A stretch of DNA of 64,000 nucleotides from JAXHLG01 sp034522495 (GTDB lineage Bacteria > Patescibacteriota > Minisyncoccia > Moranbacterales > DUUL01). The notes beneath the pieces were generated by a model. That model was given only the letters and a program-made list of their open reading frames with translations. It was not told the DNA's origin and made no database searches. The first letter of the stretch is position 1; each line of letters begins with the position of its first letter. A program made the translations under genes and the position numbers. The DNA is taken from NCBI GenBank assembly GCA_034522495.1, contig JAXHLG010000002.1, forward strand, positions 62,001 to 126,000, written 5' to 3'. Of this stretch, positions 48,962 through 58,066 are shown one piece after another.

Positions 48962-50320
48962 TTACTGCTTTGCAAAATTTAAAGCTTTTTCAGTCATATT
49001 TTTGGAGGTGGAAAAAATTAGATATTTTTCGCCAATTATACCCCAGTCCATTGAGTGGGAGGTTAAGTTTTCTTTAAAGTTGAAATATCTAATATTGGGG
49101 TTCAAACTGCTCTTTTGGAAAACCACGTTTCTATTTATGTTTTCAACAGGCTTGTCTATTGCGCTGTAGAAGGCGCTAAATTTGCTCGGCAGGGTTTGCT
49201 CGGCGGGCATTATTTGATTGTTGATGTTTTCTGTATCAGCAGTTTCTTTTAATTCGAACACTAGCGCAACATCGTTGTTTCTGGAGAGGTAAAGCATGCC
49301 CCTCTCGAAGTTATTTGCAATTTGGAGTTCAATATTTAACCCATTGGCAATTTCGGCTCCGGTTAACATTTTTTGTCCCCTCTTGAATCCATACATATAA
49401 TCTTCTTGCCCGTTGTTTTGGTTTATCTTGCCTGATAAAGCCGAGAGCAAATCCTGATTTTCTTCCAGATTGATTATTCCTGTTTCAATATTCATCTGTT
49501 CAAGTTCTTGAGCTACCCCGTTTTTTTCTTGAGTCACTTCCTTTTCAGTGTTGGAAACCTCGTTTTTTCCTTTGTCGTCCGATGTGTCTTTTTCCGCCAC
49601 CTTTGATTGTTCTTCCCCGTTTAAGACAAAGAAATAGTAATAAAACCCTGCTCCCGCGGCCGCAAGAGATACGACCAGAAGTGCTGCTAATAGCCAGTTA
49701 CCAATGCCGCTGTTCTTTTGGCTTATTTCCGGCTGCTTCTTTTGTTTGGGGGGCTGGGTATTTGCAACTTTATTTGCAACAGGGTTCTTGCTTGCTTGCT
49801 GTTGAGAAAGCTGCAAAGCATTCTTCTTTTTTGTCTCTTCCCGCTCCCTTTTTTGCTTTTCAAATTCCGCCTTTTTTCTTTGCTCCACCATTTCTTGGCG
49901 TTTCTTTTCTTCTTCTTTTCCTTCCTGTTCTTGATCTTCAGTTTTATTTTCAAAGCTCTCCTTGGATTTTTTCTCTTCTGAGTCCTTTTCGCTTTGGAAA
50001 GAGTGGGAAAAAATGTTATTTTCGTCTTTTTGGATGTTTTCTAGGAAAGGGCTTTTTGTTTTAGCTTTTTCCTGCTCTTGTTGTTTTTTCTCTCTGTTCT
50101 CCTGTTCTTCTCGAGCTTTCTTTTTTGCCTTCTCCTGCTCATCTTCCTTCTCCTCCTTTTTTTCTTTTTCTATTTCTTCCTTGGTATATTTCCCTTTTTT
50201 GTATTCACTGTTTTTCAGGTCGCTTTCCATGGATCGCACTTCATAGTTAATATCCTTTTGAGACTTGTTTTCATTTTGCTCCTGGTTTTCGTTTTGATTT
50301 TGATTGTTTTTATCGTTCAT
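48962..50320 (-). CDS. Charged coiled-coil protein with single TM and exported domain
   Basis: This 452-residue protein has residues 1 to about 200 almost entirely Glu/Lys/Gln/Asn (long coiled coil), one TM (NWLLAALLVVSLAAAGAGFYYYF) at about 210-232, an acidic linker, then a domain of about 180 residues with YMYGFKRGQKMLTG and MDWGIIGEKYLIFSTSK. Nothing familiar was recognised in the exported domain. Its layout (long charged cytoplasmic part, one helix, outer domain) is shared with the TPR protein at 56011 and the tail of the glycosyltransferase at 58922. Confidence 0.6.
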   Translation of the reverse strand: MNDKNNQNQNENQEQNENKSQKDINYEVRSMESDLKNSEYKKGKYTKEEIEKEKKEEKEDEQEKAKKKAREEQENREKKQQEQEKAKTKSPFLENIQKDENNIFSHSFQSEKDSEEKKSKESFENKTEDQEQEGKEEEKKRQEMVEQRKKAEFEKQKREREETKKKNALQLSQQQASKNPVANKVANTQPPKQKKQPEISQKNSGIGNWLLAALLVVSLAAAGAGFYYYFFVLNGEEQSKVAEKDTSDDKGKNEVSNTEKEVTQEKNGVAQELEQMNIETGIINLEENQDLLSALSGKINQNNGQEDYMYGFKRGQKMLTGAEIANGLNIELQIANNFERGMLYLSRNNDVALVFELKETADTENINNQIMPAEQTLPSKFSAFYSAIDKPVENINRNVVFQKSSLNPNIRYFNFKENLTSHSMDWGIIGEKYLIFSTSKNMTEKALNFAKQ

Positions 50321-50346
50321 ATTTTTTTTTGAATTTTTATTTTAAT

Positions 50347-50549
50347 TAGGAATTACGCGATTACTCCCTGGCAATGCCGAGAGCAAAGCAAGGTTTGGTT
50401 TTATGCGCACTTGCCTTTCAGGCTTGTTAAGATATTTTTAATAGAAAAACCTTTTTGCTTCTAAAATATTTTTTCGATCGAATGCAAAAACCAAACCTTG
50501 CTTTGCTCTCTTTTTTTTAGGCAATAAAGAGGCAAGCGCGTAATTCCTA
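50347..50549. mobile_element. E1 palindromic element, copy B (inverted)
   Basis: TAGGAATTACGCGATTACTC to GGCAAGCGCGTAATTCCTA, 203 bp, in the opposite orientation to copies A and C and intact. It lies 27 bp upstream of the charged membrane protein gene. Confidence 0.85.
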
Positions 50550-50659
50550 TTAATATTAAAGGAATTTTTTTTATTTTAACACATACTTAAAAATTCGCAA
50601 ATACCTTTTGTATTTTTTTGATATACAAACTTGTTTAGTTGAAAAACGGCAACGGAATA

Positions 50660-50760
50660 ATTTGCCAGCATTGCGCGATTCTCTTTTATTTCGCACCGCT
50701 TTAGAAATATAAACATTCTACCTTATTTGCCCCGCATTGTGGGGCAGGGCCTATTTAGTC
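50660..50760. repeat. Intergenic repeat E3, partial copy (inverted)
   Basis: TTCGCACCGCTTTAGAAATATAAACATTCTACCTTATTTGCCCCGCATTGTGGGGCAGGGCC-like sequence is the reverse complement of the left half of E3. Confidence 0.6.
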
Positions 50761-50865
50761 TATAACATACGGACTGCGGTGCAATCGTATCATGAATTAT
50801 GGATTTATAACACGCATCCCTATCTAAAAAACTTAGGCTCGACAAGAGTTCGCAAGGCCGGCCGT

Positions 50866-52965
50866 TTATTTGATATTTTTCATGGTAAGGTTGATTCTGC
50901 CTTGGGAGTCGATTTCTTTTACTTTTACTTTTATCACTTGGCCGGTCTTGAGATGATCTTCCACCGTGTTTACTCTTTCGTTGGCAATTTCGGAGATGTG
51001 AACCAGCCCTTCTTGTCCGGGCAGGATTTCTACAAAAGCTCCGAAGTTCATAATCCGGGTTACTTTTCCTTCAAAAACTTCTCCGGCAACTACTTCCCGA
51101 GTCAGGTTTTTTATCCACTCTTTGGCTTTTTCGGCGGATTCTTTATTCTCGGCTGTGATGTAGACGTTGCCGTCGTCTTCTATGTCTATTTCCGTCTCTG
51201 TTTCGTCGATTATTTCATTGATCACTTTTCCTCCGGGTCCGATGACTTCCCTGATTTTTTCTGGGTTAATTTTGATGTTGATGATAGCGGGTGCGTATTC
51301 GGACAGTTCTTTTCTCGGCTCGGGGATAACTTCCTGCATCTTTCCCAGAATTTCTACTCTCCTCTCCTTGGCTTTATTTAAAACTTCTTCTATTATCGCC
51401 GGGGTTATGCCTTCTATTTTTACGTCCAGTTGAATCGCCGTGATACCGTCCTTGGTTCCGGCCACTTTGAAATCCATATCACCCCAATGATCTTCGGGCC
51501 CTTGAATGTCGGAAAGTATTTTATGAGTTCCTCCTTTTTCCGTGATTATTCCCATAGCTATTCCGGCGACGGGTTTTTTTATCGGTACGCCGGCGTCCAT
51601 TAAAGCCAGGGTGGATCCGCAGGTGGCGGCCATGGAAGAGGATCCGTTGGCGGACAAAATTTCACTAACCAGTCTGATGGTATAAGGAAATTCGTCTTTA
51701 CTTGGCAAAACAGGCGTCAAAGCCTTTTCAGCCAAAGCGCCGTGGCCGATTTCTCTTCTTCCGGGGCCTCTCATCATTTTTACTTCGCCGACGCTGTAGG
51801 GAGGGAAATTGTAATGGTGCATAAATCTTTTTTTGCCTTCCATTTCCATGGTTTCCACCAACTGTTCAGCTCCGGGGGATCCCAGGGTAGCCACGGTCAA
51901 AGCTTGCGTTTCGCCTCGGTTAAAAAGGCCGGCTCCGTGGGTTCTCGGGAAGAGACCGACTTCACAGCTAATTTTTCTTATTTCATCCAGCTTTCTTCCG
52001 TCGGGGCGCTCTTCTTTGTCCAAAACTCTTCGGTGCAGAACAGCGTCTAAAAACTCTTCAAACAAGAAAGAAGCTTCGGCTTTTCTCTGATCGACTTCTT
52101 CTTGAGGGTATTCTTCCTCGATCATGTTGTTCATGGCGTCCTCGATTTCTTTCATCTTGCTTTTCATCGTTTCCTTGTTTGGGGAATAGAGCGCGTCTGC
52201 CAACCCTTTATCCTTCAAAAAGGCGGAAATTTTTTCCAAGAAATCTTTGCCGGGTTCGTTCAATTCCACTTTTTTCCTTTCCTTTCCTATTTTTTCTATA
52301 ATGTCTTTTTCGAAAAGAACTATTTGTTTTAGGTGTTCCTGAGCTGTTTGGAAGGCTTTTCCGGCTTTTTCCTCCGGGCATTCCTTGGCCTCTGCTTCGA
52401 TCATGTTGATTTTATCTTCTGTTCCGGCAGCCAAAAAATTCATCTCCGGCTCCTCTTCGTGGTTGCTGTAGGGATTTATCTCCAATTCTCCTTCTTTTTC
52501 TCCAATCTTTAATGCCGCTACCGGACCGTTCCACGGAATGTCGGAAATAGCCAAAGCCAGCGAGGCGGCGATTACGGAAATAACTTCGGGGTCGTTTTTT
52601 TGATCGTAGGAAAACACCGTTACAATCACTTGGACTTCATTTCTCATCCTGTGGTCAAATAACGGCCTTATGGTTCTGTCAATCAATCGAGCCGTCAGGA
52701 TTGCGTCATCAGACGGACGGCCTTCTCTTTTGATGAATCGGGAACCTTTGATTTTCCCGCCGGCGTAGTATTTTTCTTCATAATCCACCATCAAGGGGAA
52801 AAAGTTCAAATGCTCCGCTCTTTTGTCGCTCATGGTGGCGGTTGCAAGAACCACTGTTTCTCCGTATTTAACCGTGACGGATCCGTGGGCCTGCTGAGCC
52901 AGAGAGCCTGTTTCTACCACCAGCTCTTTGCCGGCGATGGTTGTTTTAAATTCTTTCTTTTCCAT
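50866..52965 (-). CDS. pnp: Polyribonucleotide nucleotidyltransferase (PNPase)
   Basis: A 699-residue 3'-5' phosphorolytic exoribonuclease. It has two RNase PH domains (GRPSDDAILTARLIDRTIRPLF in the first; FNRGETQALTVATLGS, SVGEVKMMRGPGRREIGHGALAE and DIQGPEDHWGDMDFKVAGTKDGITAIQLD in the second), a KH domain (IREVIGPGGKVINEI) and an S1 domain (VFEGKVTRIMNFGAFVEILPGQEGLVHISEI). The ATG at 52965 is preferred; the frame could start at 52995. The upstream region carries a TTGACT box on the minus strand. Confidence 0.96.
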   Translation of the reverse strand: MEKKEFKTTIAGKELVVETGSLAQQAHGSVTVKYGETVVLATATMSDKRAEHLNFFPLMVDYEEKYYAGGKIKGSRFIKREGRPSDDAILTARLIDRTIRPLFDHRMRNEVQVIVTVFSYDQKNDPEVISVIAASLALAISDIPWNGPVAALKIGEKEGELEINPYSNHEEEPEMNFLAAGTEDKINMIEAEAKECPEEKAGKAFQTAQEHLKQIVLFEKDIIEKIGKERKKVELNEPGKDFLEKISAFLKDKGLADALYSPNKETMKSKMKEIEDAMNNMIEEEYPQEEVDQRKAEASFLFEEFLDAVLHRRVLDKEERPDGRKLDEIRKISCEVGLFPRTHGAGLFNRGETQALTVATLGSPGAEQLVETMEMEGKKRFMHHYNFPPYSVGEVKMMRGPGRREIGHGALAEKALTPVLPSKDEFPYTIRLVSEILSANGSSSMAATCGSTLALMDAGVPIKKPVAGIAMGIITEKGGTHKILSDIQGPEDHWGDMDFKVAGTKDGITAIQLDVKIEGITPAIIEEVLNKAKERRVEILGKMQEVIPEPRKELSEYAPAIINIKINPEKIREVIGPGGKVINEIIDETETEIDIEDDGNVYITAENKESAEKAKEWIKNLTREVVAGEVFEGKVTRIMNFGAFVEILPGQEGLVHISEIANERVNTVEDHLKTGQVIKVKVKEIDSQGRINLTMKNIK

Positions 52966-53188
52966 AAATTGCTGTCTTTGACCCGCAAACTGCAAGAGAA
53001 GAGAAAGTCTCTTACACTTAGATGTCTGCGGACCAAAGGTGTTATAGTTTATTAAATTATTATAAATACTTAGTCAATATCATTAAAACCTTATGTCATT
53101 AAAACCTTAACACCGAAATTGTCTCCAGTCAACCGGCTGCGTAGTTAGTAAATTTTTATTATTACCCTTGCTGCTTACTGCTTGCTTC

Positions 53189-53218
53189 TTGACACTTTTT
53201 TTATCTTTTCTTTACAAT
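53189..53218 (+). promoter_or_regulatory. Promoter of rpsB-tsf
   Basis: TTGACA (53189-53194), an 18-bp spacer and TACAAT (53213-53218). The predicted start near 53225 gives a 160-nt leader before rpsB with several GC-rich hairpins (for example GGCGGATTTATCCGCTTCCGGCC), which could serve ribosomal-protein feedback. Confidence 0.65.
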
Positions 53219-53385
53219 CTTTTTTGTTTGTGCTACTTTATTCTAAGTTGCAGGACAAGATAAAAGGCCTGCAAATTCACATACTTGTTCTTCGGCCTTC
53301 CTGGCGGATTTATCCGCTTCCGGCCGGACGGAGCCGAGGCTCCAGGGGCAAGTAGAGGAATATAGGTAAAAATTAAATTAACGTG

Positions 53386-54180
53386 ATGACTGAAGAAAAA
53401 AAGAGCCCCGAAGAACAAAAGGGGCAAGACAAGCAAGAAGACCAAAAGGAGGCAAGCCAGGGAGAAACAACCCTCCCCGAGAAAAGCTACAATATCTCTA
53501 TTGAAGAGATGCTGAAAGCGGGAGTTCATTTCGGGCACAAAAAATCCGCCCGCAATCCAAAAATGGATTCTTATGTTTTCGGTGTTCGAAAAGGGGTCAG
53601 TATTATTGACCTGGAAAAGACCGAGGAGCTTTATCAGCAGGCGCTGGATTACCTGCAAGAAACCATAAAAAAAGGAGAGAAGGTTTTGATAGTAGGCACT
53701 AAAAAGCAAGCCAAATCACTGGTAGAGAAGGTGGCCCAGCGAATTGACATGCCATATGTGAACGAAAGATGGCTTGGCGGAACTTTTACTAATTTCGGAG
53801 TTATCTCCAAAAGGCTAAAATATTTGCAAGAAAACAGGGAAGCGCTGGAAAAGGGAAATTTTGGCTATATGACCAAATTGGAAAAACTTAAGCTGCAAAG
53901 AGAACTGGATCAGATGGAAGCAAAAATGGGGGGATTAAAAAACATGAAAAAACTTCCGGCGGCCATTTTGGTATTGGACATTCAAAAAGACAAGCTGGCT
54001 GTTGACGAGGCCAAAAAGGAAGGAGTAAAGGTGATTGCCTTGGTTGACAGCAACGACAATCCGGAAAATGTTGACTACCCCATTCCGGCCAACAATGACG
54101 CGCTTTCTTCTTTAAAATATTTATTGGGAGTTTTCCTGAAAAAATCAATGGAAGCTCAAGAGAGCAAATCTAAAAAATAA
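53386..54180 (+). CDS. rpsB: 30S ribosomal protein S2
   Basis: This 264-residue protein has a charged N-terminal extension (about 35 residues, Glu/Lys/Gln-rich), then ISIEEMLKAGVHFGHKKSARNPKMDSYVFG, the S2 signature. VGTKKQAKSLV, NERWLGGTFTNFGVISKRLKYL and ALVDSNDNPENVDYPIPANNDA follow. I take the ATG at 53386; a GTG three bases upstream is also open. The extension is longer than in most bacteria. The gene is followed by tsf, the usual order. Confidence 0.96.
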   Translation: MTEEKKSPEEQKGQDKQEDQKEASQGETTLPEKSYNISIEEMLKAGVHFGHKKSARNPKMDSYVFGVRKGVSIIDLEKTEELYQQALDYLQETIKKGEKVLIVGTKKQAKSLVEKVAQRIDMPYVNERWLGGTFTNFGVISKRLKYLQENREALEKGNFGYMTKLEKLKLQRELDQMEAKMGGLKNMKKLPAAILVLDIQKDKLAVDEAKKEGVKVIALVDSNDNPENVDYPIPANNDALSSLKYLLGVFLKKSMEAQESKSKK

Positions 54181-54237
54181 TCAGCCGATTTGCTTGTGTT
54201 TGAAGTAAAAATATAGGTTTATCGGTTTTCAATCTTT

Positions 54238-54816
54238 ATGATGGAAAAAATTAAAAAAATTCGAGAAGCCACCGGAGCAGGGGTGGTGGATGTAAAAAAA
54301 GCTTTGGATGAAGCCGGAGGCAGCGAAGAAAAAGCCTTAAAAATTCTTAAACAAAAAGGCTTGGAAAAAGCGGACAAAAAGAAGGATCGCCAAACCCGGG
54401 AAGGCATCATAGGTTCATATTTGCACACCGATGGAAAGCAGGCTTCTTTAATAAAAGTCTATTGCGAGACCGATTTTGTTGCCAAAAATGAAGAATTTCA
54501 AGCGTTGGCTAAAGATTTGGCCATGCAAGTGGCGGCTATGAATCCCCAAGCGGTGAAGCCGGAGGATGTATCCAATGAAATAATAGAAGAAAAGAAAGAG
54601 TATTGGAAAAAAGAATTGGAGTCCGAAGAAAAACCCGAGGAGGTCAAAAAGAAAATTCTTCAAGGGAGGGAAGACAAAGCAAGAAAAGAGAGCGCATTGC
54701 TGAGCCAGTCTTTTGTGAAAGATCAAAATAAAACCGTTGAAGAGCACGTAAAGGAAAAAATTGCTATGCTGGGAGAAAATATTGAAATAGGCGAATTTAC
54801 CAAAATGGAAATATAA
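54238..54816 (+). CDS. tsf: Elongation factor Ts (short form)
   Basis: A 192-residue guanine-exchange factor for EF-Tu, with IKKIREATGAGVVDVKKALDEAGGSEEKALKILKQKG (UBA-like N-terminal domain), VYCETDFVAKNEEFQALAKDLAMQVAAMNP and the C-terminal SQSFVKDQNKTVEEHV. It has one dimerisation subdomain instead of two, as in Thermus and many Patescibacteria. Confidence 0.95.
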   Translation: MMEKIKKIREATGAGVVDVKKALDEAGGSEEKALKILKQKGLEKADKKKDRQTREGIIGSYLHTDGKQASLIKVYCETDFVAKNEEFQALAKDLAMQVAAMNPQAVKPEDVSNEIIEEKKEYWKKELESEEKPEEVKKKILQGREDKARKESALLSQSFVKDQNKTVEEHVKEKIAMLGENIEIGEFTKMEI

Positions 54817-54825
54817 GACTTTTAT

Positions 54826-55611
54826 ATGATAGTCAAATTTTTTGAATGGGACCAACCCAAAAATATTCATTGCAGCTTGGAGAACGTTGAAGCAGGCGAT
54901 GTTTTGGTTATCGAGCATGAATGGGGCGGTTCTTTGCTGGCCGAGGTTTTGGTTTCTCAAAAAAGCCTTGAAGGAGAAGAACCTGTGGGGAGAGCTTCCA
55001 GAAAAGCCAGTTCTCAAGATAGGGAGATGGTCTTGAATAATCAAAAAAGAGAGAAAGAAATTTTAAAGGAAATTAAGCAAGAAGTTCGAGAAGCCGAGTT
55101 GTCTATGAAAGTTTCCGAGGCCAGGTTAAGCTTGGATGGGAATTGTTTGATAGTGGCTTTTGTCGCCGAAGGAAGAGTCGATTTTCGGGAACTGGTGAAA
55201 AATTTGTCCAACCGGTTGCAAAAAACCGTAAGATTCCAGCAGATCGGTTCCAGAGATGAAGCAAGAAAAATCGGAGGATACGGAATCTGCGGCAGAGAGG
55301 TCTGTTGCAAGAAATTCCCTGGTTGCCTGAAAAGCATTTCTACGGAAATGGCTCGCTGTCAGCTGGTGTCCCACAGAGGCACGGAAAGAATTTCCGGCGC
55401 ATGCGGAAGGCTTATGTGTTGTTTGGGCTACGAGGCGAATCAATATCAAGAAATGCTTAAAGATATGCCTGAAAAAGGAGAAAGAGTTATTATCGAAGGC
55501 AAAGAAGGAGAAGTGGTGGAATTGAGTCCTCTTTTGGAAGAGGTGAAGGTGAAGCTTTCCGACGGAACTGTCGTCAAAACCAAAAAAGACAAGATAAAGA
55601 AAAAAAGTTAA
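54826..55611 (+). CDS. PSP1-domain protein (RicT/YaaT-like)
   Basis: A 261-residue protein of the PSP1 family. It has VGRASRKASSQD, LSLDGNCLIVAFVAEGRVDFRELVKNLSNRLQ and GGYGICGREVCCKKF. CGRLMCCLGYEANQYQEM, with clustered cysteines, is as in RicT, which in the Ric complex holds Fe-S clusters. It begins 9 bp after tsf. A YlbF-like partner is encoded at 25972. The role is probably in RNA maturation control, by analogy. Confidence 0.92.
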   Translation: MIVKFFEWDQPKNIHCSLENVEAGDVLVIEHEWGGSLLAEVLVSQKSLEGEEPVGRASRKASSQDREMVLNNQKREKEILKEIKQEVREAELSMKVSEARLSLDGNCLIVAFVAEGRVDFRELVKNLSNRLQKTVRFQQIGSRDEARKIGGYGICGREVCCKKFPGCLKSISTEMARCQLVSHRGTERISGACGRLMCCLGYEANQYQEMLKDMPEKGERVIIEGKEGEVVELSPLLEEVKVKLSDGTVVKTKKDKIKKKS

Positions 55612-55624
55612 ACTCGGCTGTATC

Positions 55625-55751
55625 GGGACTGTTTCCAAACTCTGTTTTTACTGCAATCCCGCCTTTTTTGCTAAATTTTCCAAAAATTGTTTGAAAAATT
55701 TATCTAAAAAATGAGAAATTTCATACTAAAACGGTGTTTGGAAACAGTCCC
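55625..55751. mobile_element. E2 palindromic element, copy c, with 5-bp target duplication
   Basis: GGGACTGTTTCCAAACTCTG to CGGTGTTTGGAAACAGTCCC, 127 bp. It is flanked by GTATC on both sides (55620-55624 and 55752-55756), a target duplication. It lacks the 42-bp hairpin block present in copies a and b. Confidence 0.88.
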
Positions 55752-55788
55752 GTATCATTGGCCGATCCGCCGCATTATTTAGAAAAAT

Positions 55789-55990
55789 TAGGAATTACAC
55801 ACTTGCCTCTTTATTGCCTAAAAAAAGAGAGCAAAGCAAGGTTTGGTTTTTGCATTCGCTCGAAAAAATATTTTAGAAGCAAAAAGGGTTTTCTATTAAA
55901 AATATCTTAACAAGCCTGAACGGCAAGTGCGCATAAAACCAAGCCTTGCTTTGCTCTCGGCATTGCCGGAGAGTAATCGCGTAATTCCTA
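55789..55990. mobile_element. E1 palindromic element, copy C
   Basis: TAGGAATTACACACTTGCC to GAGTAATCGCGTAATTCCTA, 202 bp, in the same orientation as copy A and over 90 percent alike by eye. It lies 37 bp after E2 copy c. Confidence 0.85.
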
Positions 55991-56010
55991 AAAAAGATAA
56001 ATATTAAAAC

Positions 56011-57027
56011 ATGAGCGTGCTTAATATTATTTTTCCGGTCATTATATTTGTTAGTCTGGCTATAATAATTTTTATAGTGGGCAAGCACCTGCCTGAGTTT
56101 AAGCAGTTGTCCGAACAGAAAAAGTTTCCCAAAAGCGACGAATCCAATCCGGTTAAAATTTTTTTGTTGAAAATATTTTCTTACGCGAAGGAGCTGTTTA
56201 TATTGATCGCCGAATGGCTAGTGGGGAAAATAAAAGAGTCGCTAAATCTTCTCCACTCTTGGCTTATTAAAAACAGAAGCAAAAGAAAAGAGAAAACCAA
56301 AGCGGCGGAAAACTTTCAAGAAAGCCGGCAAAATGATGAAAAAGAAGAAATTGCCGCGTCTTTTTCAAGCACAGAGCGCGTCAAAGAAAGAGCGGATCAA
56401 TTTCAAAAAGAAACCGAAGGGCCGGAGAGCAAAACCGGCGACAGTCAAGAGCAAGAGAAGGAAGTAGAACACGGAGACGCAGCCGATCGTTTTTTTGAGA
56501 AAAGAGAAGAGGCTGCTCCCCCACAGCCAGAAGCGGATGAAAAAAAAGCTAAAAGGGGAAAACCCGGATATTTTATCCAATTTAAAGCAAAAGCAAAAGA
56601 GATTTTTTTGAGGGGGCGAAAGGAGCGGCTGAGGGAAGTTTTTAGCGATGAAGAAGAGGAGGCAAAAGATAAAGAAGAATTTTCAGACGGAGTAATAAGC
56701 GTTTCAGACGCTTCATCTGAAAAAAAACCTTCGCAAAGCAATTTAATAAAGGAGGTAGTTGCCAATCAAAAAACTGAAAGCGCCGAAGATGGAAGTGATG
56801 ATGATTTGGGAGTGGACAGAAAAATTCTGGAAAAGAAGCTGATAAAAAAGATTGCTCAAAATCCCAAAGATATAGAAAATTACAGGCAACTGGGCGAGTT
56901 ATATTTAAAAATAAAAAACTATTCGGATTCACAGGAATGCTATCGCCAGATATTAAAAGTAAAGCCACGAGACGTGGATGCCAAAAGAAAGATGGAGCGA
57001 ATCAATCTATTGAAAAGGTTTCAATGA
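56011..57027 (+). CDS. TPR-repeat protein with N-terminal TM and charged linker
   Basis: This 338-residue protein has an N-terminal TM (IIFPVIIFVSLAIIIFIV), a second hydrophobic patch (LFILIAEWLVGKI) and a very charged region to about residue 270. The C-terminal part holds two TPR-like units, NPKDIENYRQLGELYLKIKNYSDSQECYRQILKVKPRDVDAKRKMERI. TPRs bind protein partners, so this may be a scaffold at the membrane. It has no recognised orthologue name. Confidence 0.72.
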   Translation: MSVLNIIFPVIIFVSLAIIIFIVGKHLPEFKQLSEQKKFPKSDESNPVKIFLLKIFSYAKELFILIAEWLVGKIKESLNLLHSWLIKNRSKRKEKTKAAENFQESRQNDEKEEIAASFSSTERVKERADQFQKETEGPESKTGDSQEQEKEVEHGDAADRFFEKREEAAPPQPEADEKKAKRGKPGYFIQFKAKAKEIFLRGRKERLREVFSDEEEEAKDKEEFSDGVISVSDASSEKKPSQSNLIKEVVANQKTESAEDGSDDDLGVDRKILEKKLIKKIAQNPKDIENYRQLGELYLKIKNYSDSQECYRQILKVKPRDVDAKRKMERINLLKRFQ

Positions 57028-57055
57028 TATGCTATAAAAGACCTATTGTTTTTGA

Positions 57056-57255
57056 AACCACTGAAGAATGTCATTCTGAACTTGTTTACCCGGCTTTGAC
57101 GGGCCGTGTCCGCCTCTGGCGGGATTCAGAATCTATAAATTTGCAAAAATGACTTATTCAGGGAGATCCTGATTTTTGCCGCTTAAGCGGCACCCCGCTA
57201 TAGCGGTGGCATTCAGGATGACATTTTAAGGGGATTTCTGTATTTTTCGGTGGTT
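57056..57255. mobile_element. E4 inverted-repeat element, copy 3
   Basis: From AACCACTGAAGAAT to TTTTTCGGTGGTT (200 bp), with the GTCATTCTGAACTTG...GGGATTCAGAATC hairpin and an inserted GCCGCTTAAGCGGC plus CCGCTATAGCGG pair. Confidence 0.78.
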
Positions 57256-57325
57256 TCGTTTTTTAGGTTCAAGTTGCTTGAAAATTGAATACAAATTGTT
57301 CAGGTTTGGCTATGCTGGATGTTTA

Positions 57326-57453
57326 ATCGTATAGGAATTTCAAAAAATCCTATACCCCGCTGATTTTACGCGGATTACAACCCCGTAAAACTACTTCGTA
57401 GCAACGGGGCAAGCGCAGATTTATGCGGGATGCTAAATGTGTGAAACTTAATT
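57326..57453. repeat. Intergenic repeat E5, copy 2 with hairpin insert
   Basis: The same order of words as 11780-11878, but between GCGGATTAC and CGCAGATTTATGCGGG an extra AACCCCGTAAAACTACTTCG-AACGGGGCAAG hairpin (57382-57412) is present. Confidence 0.7.
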
Positions 57454-57493
57454 TATTTGTTGATTCATTGCTTGCTTAAGCGGGCACATTAGA

Positions 57494-57566
57494 GCCCACG
57501 TAGCTCAGTTGGCAGAGCGCATCCATGGTAAGGATGAGGTCAGCGGTTCGAACCCGCTCGTGGGCT
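57494..57566 (+). tRNA. tRNA-Thr(GGT)
   Basis: The acceptor GCCCACG/CGTGGGC, D-arm GCTC/GAGC, anticodon stem CATCC/GGATG with loop ATGGTAA (anticodon GGT) and T-arm GCGGTTCGAACCCGC are all intact. The discriminator is T. Confidence 0.95.
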
Positions 57567-57713
57567 CATTGACAAAAAAATCAAGGACACAAGAAACAAG
57601 GGTACAAACAAGAAGCAAATAACCAAATTCCAAAGAAGCAACCTCTTTATTGGAATATTTTAATTTTGAATTTGTTTGTGTCTTTGTGTCTTGTATCTTG
57701 GAAATTGAAAATC

Positions 57714-57799
57714 GGGTCGGTAGCAAAGCGGTCAAATGCACCTGACTGTAAATCAGGCGCCTCTCGGCTTCGGGGGTTCGAATCCCTCCCGGCCCACCA
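57714..57799 (+). tRNA. tRNA-Tyr(GTA)
   Basis: The acceptor GGGTCGG/CCGGCCC, anticodon stem CCTGA/TCAGG with loop CTGTAAA (anticodon GTA), a long variable arm (GCGCCTCTCGGCTTC) and T-arm GGGGGTTCGAATCCCTC. CCA is encoded, unlike in the other tRNAs here. Confidence 0.95.
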
Positions 57800-57855
57800 T
57801 TTTGTTCTAAAAATTGAGACGCTAGTCGAAAATTTTTAGGTAACAAAACGAGTGT

Positions 57856-57973
57856 CCCGCTGGAAAAATGCCCCTTAAGGAAGGAAGGCCTTGGAAAACA
57901 AGTTGCTTTCTCAAGTTTACGCAATACGCGTTTAGCGTATTGCCCTGAAAATACAAGCATTTTGGATAGCGGG
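57856..57973. ncRNA. Possible structured RNA after tRNA-Tyr
   Basis: CCCGCT-GGA-AAAATGC (57856-57871) pairs with GCATTTT-GGAT-AGCGGG (57957-57973), leaving a small internal loop. Inside are AAGG...CCTT and the perfect hairpin GCAATACGC-GTTTA-GCGTATTGC. Orientation and function are unknown. It could be processed from the tRNA-Tyr transcript. Confidence 0.35.
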
Positions 57974-58066
57974 GCTGCTGCGAACAATTAACAGTTGACA
58001 TTTTACAATTAACCGGTTTTTTTAAAGCTCGTTAACTGTTAACTGTCAATTGTAAACTGTTCGAAG

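Noticed and set aside
57505..57987. Minus-strand 160-codon frame containing GGIRTPEAERR- and SGFEPLTSSLPWMRSAN-like text
   Set aside because: It lies antisense over tRNA-Thr and tRNA-Tyr. Such peptides are well-known false translations of tRNA genes.
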